NCBI RefSeq assembly: GCF_901827175.1
Contig: NZ_LR594662.1
Span: forward strand, 2,108,001 to 2,172,000
Direction of reading: 5' to 3'
Source: Variovorax sp. RA8
GTDB lineage: Bacteria > Pseudomonadota > Gammaproteobacteria > Burkholderiales > Burkholderiaceae_C
Length of the DNA stretch: 64,000 nucleotides
Below the pieces are notes generated by a model that saw only the letters and a list, made by a program, of their open reading frames with translations, did no database searches and was not told the origin of the DNA. This document shows positions 41,644 through 51,254 of this stretch, in pieces (the first letter of the stretch is position 1; every line of letters begins with the position of its first letter). The position numbers and the translations under genes are program-made.

Positions 41644-44613
41644 TCAAACCGTCGACGCGAGCACCTCGCGCAGCACCGTGCGCAGGCGCTCGGCGTCGAT
41701 CGGCTTGCGCAGCAGCGCATGCACGCCGCAGCGCGCCAGTTCCTCCGGATCGAAGCCGCCGGCGTTGCCGCTGACCAGCACCACCGGCAGCGTGGGGCGC
41801 AGCGCGCGGGCCTGGGCGGCCAGCTGCAGCCCGGTCATGTGCGGCATCGTCTGGTCGGTGACCAGCAGGTCGGTCTCGTGTGCCGGCTCCGCCAGCCAGG
41901 CGGCCGCGGTCTGCGGCTCGCGCTGCAGCCGCACGCGCAGGCCCCAGCTGGCCAGGCGCTCGACCAGGAAGTCGCCCACCATCGGATCGTCCTCCACCAC
42001 GAGCACGCTGCCGCGCAGGGCGGGCGCGCCGGCCGTAGAGCGCGGCGCCGGGTCGGGGGCGGCGTCGGGCGCGGTCGCCGCCCGCGGCAGCATCACCGAG
42101 AACACCGAGCCGACGCCGCGCGCGGTGCGCAAGCGCAGATGCCCGCCGTGGCCGTGCACGATGCCATGCACCATCGCCAGGCCCATGCCCGAGCCGCTGC
42201 CCGGCGCCTTGGTGGAGAAGAAGGGGTCGAAGATGCGCTCCTGCAGCTCCGGCGCGATGCCGCCTCCGCTGTCGGCCACGCTCAGCTCGACCCAGGGGCC
42301 GCCATCCACAGGCGCGCGGCAGGAGGCGCATTGCCAGCGCTCCTGCGCATGAGACAGCAGGTGCACGCTGATGCGGCCGGCACCGTCCAATGCGTCGCGC
42401 GCGTTGATGCACAGGTTGAAGAGCACCTGCTCGAGCTGCACCGGGTCGACGGCCACGCACAGCGGCGAGGCGGCCATGTCGTCGACGCCCGCATTGCCAT
42501 CCAGCGTGACCGAGGAGGGCAGGGTCGCGCGCAGCAGGCGCAGCGTCTGGCGCACCAGCGGCGCCACGTCGAGCACGCGCGCCTCGCCGCGCTGGCGGCG
42601 CGCGAAGGCCAGCATCTGCGCGATCAGGTCACGCGCGCGCTGGGCCGCCAGGTGCGCCTGGCCCAGCTGGCGCAGCAGCACTGCGTCGCCGGTCGCCTCC
42701 GCGCGCTCCTCGGCCAGCACCAGGTAGCCGATGACGCTGGTCAGGATGTTGTTGAAGTCGTGCGCAATGCCGCCGGTGAGCTGGCCGATGGCCTCCATCT
42801 TCTGCGCCTGGCGCAACTGCGCCTCCAGCGCGAGGCGGGCCGCCTCGGCCTCGCGCCGGGCGCTGATGTCGCGCACGTGGCCGACGAAGATGTTGCCCTC
42901 GGGCGCCTCGGCCACGCTCACCGCGAGCTCGACCGGGATCTCGTCGCCGCTGGCGGTCAGCGCGGTCGATTCGACCAGCCTGCCCAGCATCGGCCCGCTG
43001 CCGGTGATCGGGAACTCGCGGATCCACCGCCGGTGCGCCTCGCGCCGACGCTCGGGCACGATCACCTCGGCCACCGGCCGCCCCATCACCGCCTCGCGCC
43101 GGTAGCCGAACACGCGCTCGGCGGCGGCGTTGAACTCGACGATGCGGCCTTCCGCGTCCATGCCGATCACGCAGTCGAAGGCCGCTTCCACTGTCGCGCG
43201 CAGCCGCGCCTCGCTGCGCTGCAGGGCCCGCTCGCGCTCGCGGCGCTCGGTGATGTCGCGGGTGAAGGCCAGGATGTGGCGCCGGCCGTTGAAGGTCGCC
43301 GGCTTCAGTCGTACCTCGTCCCAGTGCAGGCTGCCGTCCTTGTTGCGGCGTTGCCATTCGAAGGAGGGGCAGTGACCCTGCTTGGCCAGCTCGATCCAGC
43401 GCAGCGCGTCTTCGGCGGTGTAGGGTGGCACGCCGGAACTGACGTCGCCCACCGAAAGGCGGACCAGCTCCTCGTGGGTGTAGCCGAAGGTCTCGCAGGC
43501 CCGGCTGTTGACGTCGATGAAGCGGTCCGAGTCCCAGTCGTGGACGAAGATCGCGTCCTCCGCGGTCTCGAAGATGGTGCGGTAGCTCGCTTCGGAATGC
43601 TGCAGGGCCTCGCTGGCAGCCAGCCGCTCGACCTCGGCCGCGGCGCGCATGGCGAAGATCTTGAGCATGGACTCCACCCGGTCGACCTGGGTCAGCGGGC
43701 GCCGCGAGGCGATCGCCACCACGCCCAGCGGTGTGCCGTCCAGCGCGGTGAGCGGATAGCCGGCGTAGCTGATGGCACCCTGCGTCTTCGCATCCTCATC
43801 GTCGGGAAACAGCACCTGCAGGTCGTTGGGGTACGCGCGGAACTCCTGCCCCAGCACGGTCTCGCACGGCGTGCCGGCAATCGCGTAGCGGATGTCGTGC
43901 AGCACCTGGCCGTCGCACTGCATGGCGAGCATGGCCAGCTGCTTCGGCTCGTCCTCGGCGCGGCGCGCGATGAAGGCCACCTCCACGCGCAGGATGGTCG
44001 CCAGCAGCCGCACCAGCTCGTCGAATACCGTGCCGCTGCGTGCGCTCGACACCGCCAGCGCCGCCGAACGCAGCGCCTCGTCGGTGCGGGTGCGCTCGAT
44101 CTCGGCGGCCGCGCGGCCGGCGACGATCTTCAGCATGGCCTCGGCGTGCTCGGCATCGCCGCCGGCGATCGGCACGCGGTCCATCGCCACCAGCAGGCCC
44201 AGCGCCTCGCCCTGGCTGTCGCGCATCGGGAAGGCGGCATAGGAATCCATGCCCTTGGCCGCGAACAGCGAGCCGCGCGGGAACTCCGCCGCCACGCCGC
44301 TCGGCACGTAGCGGAACTCGCGCCCGACCACGTGCGCGCAGGGCGTGCCCTGCAGGACATAGTCGAAGTTCTTCAAGGCCCGGCCGTCCAGCCGCACGGC
44401 CACGGTTTGCATCAGGCTGCAGACGTCGTCGGAGAACACCGCAATGAAGACGGTCGGCACGGCCAGCGCCTCCGCCAGCTCGCGCACCAGCGCATCGAAC
44501 AGCCCCGGCCCGCCGGGGTGTGCGACCGCCAGCGCCACGCGGCGCAGCGATTGGAGTTGCGCCGAGAGGCCGGCGAGCGTGGCGCCGTCGCTGGTGGTTG
44601 CGGTGGCTTGCAT
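41644..44613 (-). CDS. Hybrid sensor histidine kinase (GAF-GAF-PAS-PAS-HisKA-HATPase-REC)
   Basis: A 989-residue cytoplasmic kinase without membrane spans. Two GAF domains occupy about 15-340 (each opening with a repeat of [10 protein letters not shown] and [14 protein letters not shown] helices and carrying a GTPC motif). Two PAS domains cover about 350-600 ([39 protein letters not shown]). HisKA has phosphoacceptor His in [17 protein letters not shown]. The ATPase has NARDAL, ADSGGGI and GSGMGLAMV boxes. A C-terminal receiver carries Asp in [13 protein letters not shown]. The two GAF repeats suggest tandem duplication. The signal is unknown. Confidence 0.93.
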   Translation of the reverse strand: MQATATTSDGATLAGLSAQLQSLRRVALAVAHPGGPGLFDALVRELAEALAVPTVFIAVFSDDVCSLMQTVAVRLDGRALKNFDYVLQGTPCAHVVGREFRYVPSGVAAEFPRGSLFAAKGMDSYAAFPMRDSQGEALGLLVAMDRVPIAGGDAEHAEAMLKIVAGRAAAEIERTRTDEALRSAALAVSSARSGTVFDELVRLLATILRVEVAFIARRAEDEPKQLAMLAMQCDGQVLHDIRYAIAGTPCETVLGQEFRAYPNDLQVLFPDDEDAKTQGAISYAGYPLTALDGTPLGVVAIASRRPLTQVDRVESMLKIFAMRAAAEVERLAASEALQHSEASYRTIFETAEDAIFVHDWDSDRFIDVNSRACETFGYTHEELVRLSVGDVSSGVPPYTAEDALRWIELAKQGHCPSFEWQRRNKDGSLHWDEVRLKPATFNGRRHILAFTRDITERRERERALQRSEARLRATVEAAFDCVIGMDAEGRIVEFNAAAERVFGYRREAVMGRPVAEVIVPERRREAHRRWIREFPITGSGPMLGRLVESTALTASGDEIPVELAVSVAEAPEGNIFVGHVRDISARREAEAARLALEAQLRQAQKMEAIGQLTGGIAHDFNNILTSVIGYLVLAEERAEATGDAVLLRQLGQAHLAAQRARDLIAQMLAFARRQRGEARVLDVAPLVRQTLRLLRATLPSSVTLDGNAGVDDMAASPLCVAVDPVQLEQVLFNLCINARDALDGAGRISVHLLSHAQERWQCASCRAPVDGGPWVELSVADSGGGIAPELQERIFDPFFSTKAPGSGSGMGLAMVHGIVHGHGGHLRLRTARGVGSVFSVMLPRAATAPDAAPDPAPRSTAGAPALRGSVLVVEDDPMVGDFLVERLASWGLRVRLQREPQTAAAWLAEPAHETDLLVTDQTMPHMTGLQLAAQARALRPTLPVVLVSGNAGGFDPEELARCGVHALLRKPIDAERLRTVLREVLASTV

Positions 44614-44876
44614 GGCGCCAGTCTAGGCCTGCCTGGCCGGGCCGTGGCCCTCATTGCCTGTTCGATACACGCCGGATACATGGCGATTGCAGTGGTCCGG
44701 CAGCGCAGCGAAACGGCTACGGATGCGCAGGCGTGGGATATCAGGCGAATACCCGCGGCGGCCATCCTTGCGCCATCGGCCTGACATGAGCCGCAGGGCC
44801 GCTCCCAAGACGAATCCTGCAGCCGAAGGCGAGGCCGTCCAGTGAAGCCGCTTGTTCGAGTCCCCGAGGAGCCGTG

Positions 44877-46586
44877 ATGTCCGATCTCCCGCTTGCCCCG
44901 TCTGTCGCCCTGTCCGTTGCTTTCCTGGTCCGCCTCCGCGAGCGGCTGCAGGCGCTGCTGGTGCTGCTGCATTGGCAGATGCGCGCGCCGCTGGCGCGCG
45001 AGCTGCGGCGCCTGCGGCCAGGCCCGGCCTCGCTGCTGGGCCACGCGCTGGCGGCCCTGCTGACCGGGGGCTGCGCCAGCCTGCCGCCGCCGGATGCCGC
45101 CCGTGCGCGCTCGACGGCGCTGGAGGAGGTGGCTCACACCCGCCTGGCCCAGGCGGCACGCGCCTCCGCGGCGGGCGTCGATCCGGCGCTGTCCGGCTTC
45201 CGCCTGCTGCCCGACGGCGACCAGGCACTGGACGCGCGCATCGCGCTGGCCCGCCGCGCCCAGGTCTCGCTCGACATCCAGTACTACCTGGTGGCGGCCG
45301 ACGCGACCGGCCGGCGCTTCCTGCGCGAGCTCGGCGCGGCCGCCGCGCGGGGCGTGCGCGTGCGCCTGCTGGTCGACGACCTGTACGCCAACGACAGCCG
45401 CCTGCTGCTGGCCGGCCTGGCGGCCCAGGCGAACGTGGAGGTGCGCCTGTTCAACCCGCTGCCCCAGCGCGGCGGCAAGGTGGGCACGCGCGTGGCGCTG
45501 TCGCTGCACGAGTTCGAGCGCATCAACCGGCGCATGCACAACAAGCTCTTCATCGCCGACGGAACGTTCGCCGTGATCGGCGGGCGCAACATCGCCGACG
45601 ACTATTTCGAGCGCGGCGAGCCCTCGAACTTCATCGACATGGACGTGCTGTGCTCCGGGCCGGTGGTGGATGGCTTCGAGACCGTGTTCGACCGCTTCTG
45701 GAACAGCGAGCAGGCCTGGCCCGTGCGGGCGCTGCTGCCCGAGGCCGATGACGCGCAAGCCTCCGCGCAGGCGTACGCGCAGGCGCTGCAGGGCCTGCGC
45801 GGCGACCCGCCGGTGGCGCCGCTCGACCGCTTGGGCTACCGCCCCGTGGCGGCCGAGCTCGACGAGGGGCGGCTGACCCAGCATTTCGCGCCCGCGCGGC
45901 TCTACGCCGACCGCCCGGAAAAGGCGGCCACCGAAGGCCGGCCGGCGCCGGAGGCCTTCGCCCTCGAAGGCGCGCTGCAGGCGATGCGCGAGGCGCGCTT
46001 CCAGGTGCTGGTCGCCACCCCCTACCTGGTGCCGGGCGAGCGCGGCCTGGCGCTGATGCGGCGCGCGCGCGACAAGGGCCTGCGCGTGATCGTCATGACC
46101 AACGCGCAGGCCGCCACCGACGAGCCGCTGGTGCACTGGGGCTATGCCCGCTATCGGGCCGAGATGGTGCGCCTGGGAGTGGAGCTCCACGAGCTCAGCC
46201 CGGCGCTGGGCCGCCGCGCCGACGCAGCGCCCGGCGAATCCGCCTCCTCGCTCGGCCGGCTGCACGCCAAGCTGGCAGTGATCGACGGGCGACGCCTGCT
46301 GATCGGCTCGATGAACATGGACCGGCGCTCGATGCGCGCGAACACCGAACTGGGCGTGCTCATCGACAGCCCGGCCCTGGCCGTCGAGGTGACGCAGACC
46401 CTGCAGCGCGACCGCGACGTCGGCAGCTACCGCCTGCGGCCGGCTGCACGCCGCCCCGGCAACCTCGAGTGGGTGGCGCAGGAGGCGGGGCGCGAGGTGG
46501 TGCACCCGCGCGAACCCGGCCTGGGCTGGGCCGAGCGGCTGCGGCTCGGGCTGATGTCGCTGTTCGTGGCGGAGGAGTTGCTTTAG
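44877..46586 (+). CDS. Phospholipase D/cardiolipin synthase-family protein
   Basis: The frame has 569 residues with two HKD motifs. The first is RMHNKLFIADGTFAVIGGRN, about a third of the way along. The second is LHAKLAVIDGRRLLIGSMN, near residue 460. Flanking IQYYLVAADATG and TPYLVPGERGL are typical of the PLD superfamily, in the cardiolipin-synthase ClsC or lipoprotein PLD group. A lipobox-like LLTGGCASLPPP occurs near residue 65, unusually far from the N-terminus. An ATG at 44979 would place it after a normal 31-residue signal peptide. I keep 44877, with AGGAG upstream, as the working start. Confidence 0.9.
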   Translation: MSDLPLAPSVALSVAFLVRLRERLQALLVLLHWQMRAPLARELRRLRPGPASLLGHALAALLTGGCASLPPPDAARARSTALEEVAHTRLAQAARASAAGVDPALSGFRLLPDGDQALDARIALARRAQVSLDIQYYLVAADATGRRFLRELGAAAARGVRVRLLVDDLYANDSRLLLAGLAAQANVEVRLFNPLPQRGGKVGTRVALSLHEFERINRRMHNKLFIADGTFAVIGGRNIADDYFERGEPSNFIDMDVLCSGPVVDGFETVFDRFWNSEQAWPVRALLPEADDAQASAQAYAQALQGLRGDPPVAPLDRLGYRPVAAELDEGRLTQHFAPARLYADRPEKAATEGRPAPEAFALEGALQAMREARFQVLVATPYLVPGERGLALMRRARDKGLRVIVMTNAQAATDEPLVHWGYARYRAEMVRLGVELHELSPALGRRADAAPGESASSLGRLHAKLAVIDGRRLLIGSMNMDRRSMRANTELGVLIDSPALAVEVTQTLQRDRDVGSYRLRPAARRPGNLEWVAQEAGREVVHPREPGLGWAERLRLGLMSLFVAEELL

Positions 46587-46759
46587 GCTGCGGGCAAGGC
46601 CGGGAGCCGGGGCCGCTCATGACAGGCCAGGCGCGCCCTCGCTGACGAATAGCCGTCCAAAGTGTGGCCTTTTACCCGCATCCAACGCCGTTGCGAGGGC
46701 CAGGATCGGTCTGAATTGAGTACCTTCGGTTTAGCATTTGTCCGCCAAAGAGGGACCTC

Positions 46760-46954
46760 ATGAATACCTACCGCACGCTCAACCAGGCCACCGGCGTCGC
46801 CCGCACGCTCAGCGCGCAAGACCGCACCGTCATCGTGTACCGGACTTCGGACGAGCGGTACGTAACGGCTTCGCCCAAGGACCCGGTCGCCGGAACGATC
46901 GAGGGCGTGTACCGCAACGGCTATGCGGTGCGGACGGTGCTGACGCGGGGGTAG
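46760..46954 (+). CDS. Small conserved-looking cytoplasmic protein
   Basis: The frame has 64 residues and begins MNTYRTLNQATGVARTLSAQ. It has a basic, beta-rich composition and no signal or membrane segment. GAGGGACC precedes the ATG, and the codon usage matches its neighbours. I recognise no family. It lies between the PLD gene and a repeat-rich intergenic region. The short DNA-binding-like composition is only an impression. Confidence 0.5.
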   Translation: MNTYRTLNQATGVARTLSAQDRTVIVYRTSDERYVTASPKDPVAGTIEGVYRNGYAVRTVLTRG

Positions 46955-47188
46955 GGGCCTTTTCGACTTCCTGGCTGCGTGGCCCTATGAGGCCCTGAGG
47001 CCCTGAGGCCCTGAGGCCCTGGGACACAGGACCAGCCGGGGGCGGCATTGCTCTGCCGTCCGGCTCGCCGCTGCGCGCCGCATGGCGTCGGCGCTTTCCT
47101 ACATGGCATGTCCGCGCGCTCCGATCGGGCGTTGGCCGCCGAGGTTCTTTGATCGTCCCTCGATCCAGGCTTCGGACGGGAGTGACCC
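46955..47188. other. Intergenic stretch with short tandem repeat
   Basis: This 234-bp interval has no convincing gene. It contains the tandem 8-mer listed separately and otherwise GC-rich unstructured sequence up to the zinc-ribbon protein. The promoter of that gene should lie in its right half. Confidence 0.5.
46989..47020. repeat. Tandem repeat, 4 copies of GAGGCCCT
   Basis: Four perfect 8-bp units stand head to tail. Being non-coding and not a multiple of three, copy-number changes could shift spacing upstream of the next gene rather than a protein sequence. Confidence 0.9.
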
Positions 47189-48013
47189 ATGGCGCAGACC
47201 TGTGGCGCATGCCAGACCCTCAACAGGGATGTGGCGATCTACTGTCGCCGCTGTGCCGGAAGGCTCTCGGCCGCTTCGTGTGATCCGGGCGTGCATCCGG
47301 GCGTGCGCAATGCGCCGCTGCCGCCGCGCCGGTTGCCGGCCGCGCCGCAGCGCCTGCTGCCCCGGGTAGGCATGAGCCTTGTGGCGCTGGCGAAGGGACT
47401 GGACCCACCCGCGGTGTGGGTGTCGCTCCTGCTGCTCCTGTGGTCCGCCGCTTTCGTGCTCTGGCATGTGAGCCGTACCCACGCGCAACGCCCTGTCCCC
47501 GCGCGACCCGCGGCGGTCGCTGTCGTGCATCCGCCGCCCGAGCCCCTGGTCCAGGCCACAACGACCCAGGCACCACCTCACCGCGATACCACCCCGATCA
47601 CCATTGCCGCAGAGCCCGCAGAGCCCGCAGAGCCCGCAGAGCCCGCAGAGCCCGCAGAGCCCGCAGAGCCCGCAGAGCCCGCAGAGCCCGCGAAGCGCGC
47701 GAGCGATGTTCCCCTGGAGACCGTCGTGCAGTTCTATCGCGCGCTCTCCATCGGCGACGGCCATGCCGCTGCCGCCCTGGTCGCGCCCGCCAAGCGAGGC
47801 GTCGGCGCGTTCGACCCTGTCGGCATGTCGAGGTTCTACGGCTCGCTGCGGCAACCGCTCGTCCTGCGGTCCGTCCGCCGTCTCGATGGCAGCCGCATAG
47901 AGGCTCGCTACAGCTACAGGGCCACGATTGCCCGCTGCGAGGCGACTGCCATCGTGGAAACGGAGCGGGTCCGCGATGCGGCGGTGATACGCGGCATACG
48001 CGCCAATTGCTAG
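47189..48013 (+). CDS. Zinc-ribbon membrane protein with Pro-Ala-Glu repeat linker
   Basis: The 274 residues start with a small zinc ribbon (CGACQTLNRDVAIYCRRC, residues 5-22, two CxxC pairs). One membrane segment follows (about 75-97, PPAVWVSLLLLLWSAAFVLW), then a long linker with nine EPA units, and then a folded C-terminal domain (about 175-274) with VQFYRALSIGDGHAAAALV and RSVRRLDGSRIEARYSYRAT. This C-terminal domain resembles NTF2-like or extracytoplasmic sensor-type domains only loosely. The repeat linker probably spans the periplasm. Function unknown. Confidence 0.7.
   Translation: MAQTCGACQTLNRDVAIYCRRCAGRLSAASCDPGVHPGVRNAPLPPRRLPAAPQRLLPRVGMSLVALAKGLDPPAVWVSLLLLLWSAAFVLWHVSRTHAQRPVPARPAAVAVVHPPPEPLVQATTTQAPPHRDTTPITIAAEPAEPAEPAEPAEPAEPAEPAEPAEPAKRASDVPLETVVQFYRALSIGDGHAAAALVAPAKRGVGAFDPVGMSRFYGSLRQPLVLRSVRRLDGSRIEARYSYRATIARCEATAIVETERVRDAAVIRGIRANC
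47612..47692. repeat. In-frame tandem repeat, 9 copies of GAGCCCGCA
   Basis: Nine 9-bp units, the last varying only in its final bases, encode EPA repeated in the linker of the zinc-ribbon membrane protein. The unit is a multiple of three, so slippage would change linker length without breaking the frame. Confidence 0.9.
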
Positions 48014-48340
48014 TTGCCCACCAACTCCGGAATCCAGGCACGCCGTCGGCCACGTCGACGCGCTGGAGCGTATCGAGGGCGGCTGTGGCCTTTCCCGGCA
48101 AGGCGGCGGGCGATCTGACGGCGCGCCTGGTGCTGCTCGATCGGCGCTGATCGACTCGCCGCAAAGAAGTCATTCGCGGCGCGGCAGAAGCCCGAATCGA
48201 GATTCTCGTTTTTTGTTGCGCATCAGGAACAGATCCGTCAGGGATCGCGAAACTTCGCCTGGGAACTGCGGGCGGCACTGGGCTGTGCATGTTGGCGCAA
48301 ATGGATGCGTCGCCGCAGGTTCCGCTTACAGGAATTCATC
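48014..48340. other. Non-coding stretch before the propeller lipoprotein
   Basis: The 327 bp shows no convincing gene. A T6 run at 48209-48214 follows the short palindrome GAATCGAGATTC and may end transcription from the left, but the loop is too small for a confident terminator. The promoter of the lipoprotein gene should lie in the last 120 bp. Confidence 0.4.
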
Positions 48341-50287
48341 ATGCCAGTCCCACATCTCATCATCTCGGCCACGCTGATGCTGTCTTTGCTGTTGAGCGCA
48401 TGTGGCGGCGGTGGCGACGATGGAAGCGGATTCGCCCGGCTGGCTGCTCTTGGAGCTGCGGGCCCGGTCACCGACGCCACGGAGCCAGGGACCCACACCA
48501 CCGGCATGACCGATACCCCTGGCACAGGGACCGATATCCCTGACACAGGAACGGGTGCCGCGGGGACAGGCACCGATCTCGCGGGGACCGGCACCGCTGG
48601 CGCAAGCACAAGAACATTGGTGGCAATAAAGGCTGAGGCTCCCGGCACTGGCTGCGCCAGCGGTGGCATACGCATCGACGCGGGGCTGGACAGCGATGGC
48701 AATGGCGCGGTTTCGGCCAGCGAGGTCAGCAGCACCCAGTACGTGTGCGCTGGTGCTGCGGATTCCTCCGCAACGCTGGTGCAAATGCGCGACGAACCCA
48801 GCAGCGCATATTGCACGGCTGGAGGCAAGGCGATCAAGGTGGGGATGGATGGCAACGCCAATGGCCAGCTCGAAGCGGCCGAAACCAGCAGCACGGGCTA
48901 CGTGTGCAACGGCACGGACGCCGGCAACGTCGCGAGCGCGCTCAACATGCTGGCGAGCATCGCCAGCGAGGCCGCGGGAGCGACTTGCGCCTATGGCGGC
49001 AACAAGGTCATCACGGGGGTCGACAGCAATGCGAACGGCGTTCTGGATGCGGACGAAGTCAGCGCCACGGGCTACGTCTGCAACTGCGCGGCCGGCGCCT
49101 GGGTCGGCGTCACCGGCGCGGCGGTGCAGGCGCAGTCCAACACGTGCTACATCGCCCGCAGCGATACGGCGCAGCTGGTGGTGACCTTGCCTGCCAACCC
49201 CGCCGTCGGCGATCTGGTGCGTGTCAAGGGCGCCGGGCTGGGTGGCTGGAAGATCGCGCAGAACGCGGGGCAGGCCGTCAACGCGAAGAACCTGGGCGCC
49301 GTCGCTGGCGTGCACTGGGTGGCCCGCGATTCCAGGCGGGATTGGCGAGCGGTGGCTTCCTCGGCCGACGGCAGCAAGCTGGTGGCGGTAGTGGCGGATG
49401 AGCAGATCTACACCTCGACCGACAGCGGCGTGAGCTGGACTGCGCGCGAATCCGGCAGCCGGGATTGGAATTTGGTGGCCTCCTCAGCCGACGGCAGCAA
49501 GCTGGTGGCAGCAGTGTCGTTTGGCCGGATCTACACGTCGACCGATAGCGGCGCGAGCTGGACGGCGCGCGAATCCGGCAGCCGGAATTGGTCCGGGTTG
49601 GCCTCCTCGGATGACGGCAGCAAGCTGGTGGCGGTGGTGCGCGGGGGCTATATCTACACTTCGACAGATGGCGGCGCAAGCTGGACAGAGCGCCATTCCA
49701 CGCAACCGTGGGAGTCGGTAGCCTCCTCGGCCGATGGCCGCAAGCTGGTAGCGGCCGTGGACGGCGGGCAGATTCATACCTCGACCGACAGCGGTGTCAG
49801 CTGGACAGCACGCGAGTCTTACCGAGTCTGGATTGCAGTCGCCTCGTCGGCCGACGGCAGCAAGCTGGTGGCATTGGATTGGCTCGGCCTGATCTATACC
49901 TCGACCGACAGCGGAGTGACGTGGCAAGAGCGCCAGACCAACCAAGGCTGGTCGACGGTGGCCTCCTCGGCCGATGGCGACAAGCTGGTGGCGGGGCCGA
50001 GATGGCGCGACAGTCCGATCTACACCTCGATCGACAGTGGCGCGACTTGGAGGGCGAGCGAATCCAGGGGGTTGTGGAGGTGGGTGGCCTCCTCGGCCGA
50101 CGGCAGCAAGCTGGTGGGGGTGGCGGCGGACTCAAGTCTTGCGACGATCTACACCTCGACTGCATCGACCACCCCTGGTGTCGGCGGCTCGATCAGCGGC
50201 ACCTCGTCCGACACCATCGAGCTGCAATACGTCGGCGACGGCATGTTCACCGTGCTGGGCCACGTGGGTAGCCCGACTGTTCAATGA
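48341..50287 (+). CDS. Lipoprotein with three Cys-pair repeats and a seven-unit propeller
   Basis: The 648 residues start with a lipoprotein signal (LMLSLLLSACGGGG, lipidated Cys near residue 21) and a Thr/Gly-rich linker (GTGTDIPDTGTGAAGTGTD). Three DUF7151-like units (about 90-250) follow, each with a Cys, a calcium-like DSNANGVLDADE or DSDGNGAVSASE loop, and YVC. Then seven units of about 40 residues come from residue 335, each built as W-VASSADGSKLVA-IYTSTDSG-SW, which should fold as a seven-bladed BNR-type propeller. It sits on the outer membrane or cell surface. Ligand unknown. The ATG at 48341 is the one that opens the signal peptide. Confidence 0.85.
   Translation: MPVPHLIISATLMLSLLLSACGGGGDDGSGFARLAALGAAGPVTDATEPGTHTTGMTDTPGTGTDIPDTGTGAAGTGTDLAGTGTAGASTRTLVAIKAEAPGTGCASGGIRIDAGLDSDGNGAVSASEVSSTQYVCAGAADSSATLVQMRDEPSSAYCTAGGKAIKVGMDGNANGQLEAAETSSTGYVCNGTDAGNVASALNMLASIASEAAGATCAYGGNKVITGVDSNANGVLDADEVSATGYVCNCAAGAWVGVTGAAVQAQSNTCYIARSDTAQLVVTLPANPAVGDLVRVKGAGLGGWKIAQNAGQAVNAKNLGAVAGVHWVARDSRRDWRAVASSADGSKLVAVVADEQIYTSTDSGVSWTARESGSRDWNLVASSADGSKLVAAVSFGRIYTSTDSGASWTARESGSRNWSGLASSDDGSKLVAVVRGGYIYTSTDGGASWTERHSTQPWESVASSADGRKLVAAVDGGQIHTSTDSGVSWTARESYRVWIAVASSADGSKLVALDWLGLIYTSTDSGVTWQERQTNQGWSTVASSADGDKLVAGPRWRDSPIYTSIDSGATWRASESRGLWRWVASSADGSKLVGVAADSSLATIYTSTASTTPGVGGSISGTSSDTIELQYVGDGMFTVLGHVGSPTVQ
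49343..50168 (+). repeat. Seven-unit protein repeat (propeller blades)
   Basis: Within the lipoprotein gene, seven about 117-126-bp units encode the VASSADGSKLVA / IYTSTDSG / SW pattern. DNA similarity between units is high, which suggests recent duplication or gene-conversion-like homogenisation and a risk of assembly collapse in short reads. Confidence 0.85.
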
Positions 50288-50347
50288 AGCATGCATGCAA
50301 TGCATGCAAGCGCCGAGCGGTGCGCAGCTATTTGCGGGACAGTACAA

Positions 50348-50764
50348 CTAGCCGGGTGGCATCCGCTCGAATGCCTTCAGCGAAGGATCGATGGGGTCCC
50401 ACGTCAACGCGCGCACGCTGTAGGTGAGCACCTGCGGCGCGAAGCGCTCCGGCTCATCCAGGCTGCCCGCATGGACCGCGATCAGCTCCGGCGTCTCTGA
50501 GAAGCTCAGGTAGACCGGCGTTCCGCAGACGGGGCAGAAGGCGTGATCCTTCACGTTGCCGCTGTCGGCCGAGACTTTCCAATGCGTCGCCTCGCCGGTG
50601 ATCGTCATCTCCGCCCGCGCGGGAAAGGTCAGGTAGGAACCGTGGCCCGTGCCGCTGCGTCGCTGGCAGTCGAGGCACTGGCAGTGGTTCTGGAAAATGG
50701 GCGCGTGCTTCGTTGCGTAGCGGATCGCGCCGCACGCACATCCGCCGGTGTAGGGCAGGCTCAT
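50348..50764 (-). CDS. GFA-family (glutathione-dependent formaldehyde-activating-like) protein
   Basis: A 138-residue zinc protein of the GFA/CENP-V fold with GGCACGAIRYAT, HCQCLDCQRRSGTGHGSY and FCPVCGTPVYLS, giving the Cys set that holds two zinc ions. Despite the family name most members have unknown reactions. It is the third gene of an ArsR-SRPBCC-GFA operon, 29 bp after the SRPBCC stop, so all three probably share one regulator. Confidence 0.9.
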   Translation of the reverse strand: MSLPYTGGCACGAIRYATKHAPIFQNHCQCLDCQRRSGTGHGSYLTFPARAEMTITGEATHWKVSADSGNVKDHAFCPVCGTPVYLSFSETPELIAVHAGSLDEPERFAPQVLTYSVRALTWDPIDPSLKAFERMPPG

Positions 50765-50793
50765 ACGAACAACTCCCGGTTCAGGCCAATGAA

Positions 50794-51252
50794 TCAAGCC
50801 GCCTTGGGCTTGGCGAAGACATCGATGCCCTGCCCGGTTTCCAGCAGGGACTTCAGGCTGGAAAGGACGATCGGCCAGCCCTGCTGGACGCCCTTGGCCA
50901 TTCCGCTGCCGGCCTCGAGTTCGTCGTGGGTGACTGTCAGGCGCACCATCTCCTCGTACGCCGCGACGTCGAAGCTCACGCGGCTGTAGCTGGCCGGATC
51001 GGCCGCCTGCGAGGGGCTCGCCCACGTGATGACCAGGCGCGCCGGCGGCACGACCTCGACCACCTTGCCGACCACCTGGACCGTGCGTTGCTCGTCGGCG
51101 CGCACGTGCTCCCAGGTCGATCCGGGCTTCCAGTCGGAGACGTTCTCGTGGCCCCAGTAGCGCCGCGCGATCTCCGGTTTCATGATGGCCTCGAACACCT
51201 TTTCCGGCGTCGAGCGGATGTAGGTCACATAAACGAAGCTGGTCTTGCTCAT
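50794..51252 (-). CDS. SRPBCC (AHSA1-like START-fold) protein
   Basis: The 152 residues match the activator-of-Hsp90-ATPase-like SRPBCC family: VYIRSTPEKVF-type first strand (YIRSTPEKVFEAIMKPEIAR), WGHENVSDWKPGSTWEHVRA and VVEVVPPARLVITW. These helix-grip proteins bind hydrophobic ligands, often next to an ArsR regulator. It begins two bases after the ArsR stop, and the pair is a very common operon of the ArsR/AHSA1 type. The ligand is unknown. Confidence 0.92.
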   Translation of the reverse strand: MSKTSFVYVTYIRSTPEKVFEAIMKPEIARRYWGHENVSDWKPGSTWEHVRADEQRTVQVVGKVVEVVPPARLVITWASPSQAADPASYSRVSFDVAAYEEMVRLTVTHDELEAGSGMAKGVQQGWPIVLSSLKSLLETGQGIDVFAKPKAA

Positions 51253-51254
51253 CG

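Noticed and set aside
41623..44784. A 1053-codon open frame antisense to the hybrid kinase
   Set aside because: The kinase has full domain motifs in order. The antisense frame has none and is rich in Gln, His and Arg.
47099..47854. An antisense frame with a repeated Leu-Cys-Gly tract
   Set aside because: The repeat is only the complement of the Glu-Pro-Ala repeat. The sense frame has a zinc ribbon, a membrane span and a start that fit a real protein.
49343..50168. Regularly spaced repeats that could look like a CRISPR array
   Set aside because: The units are about 120 bp, in frame, and encode propeller blades of one protein. There are no short direct repeats with unique spacers.
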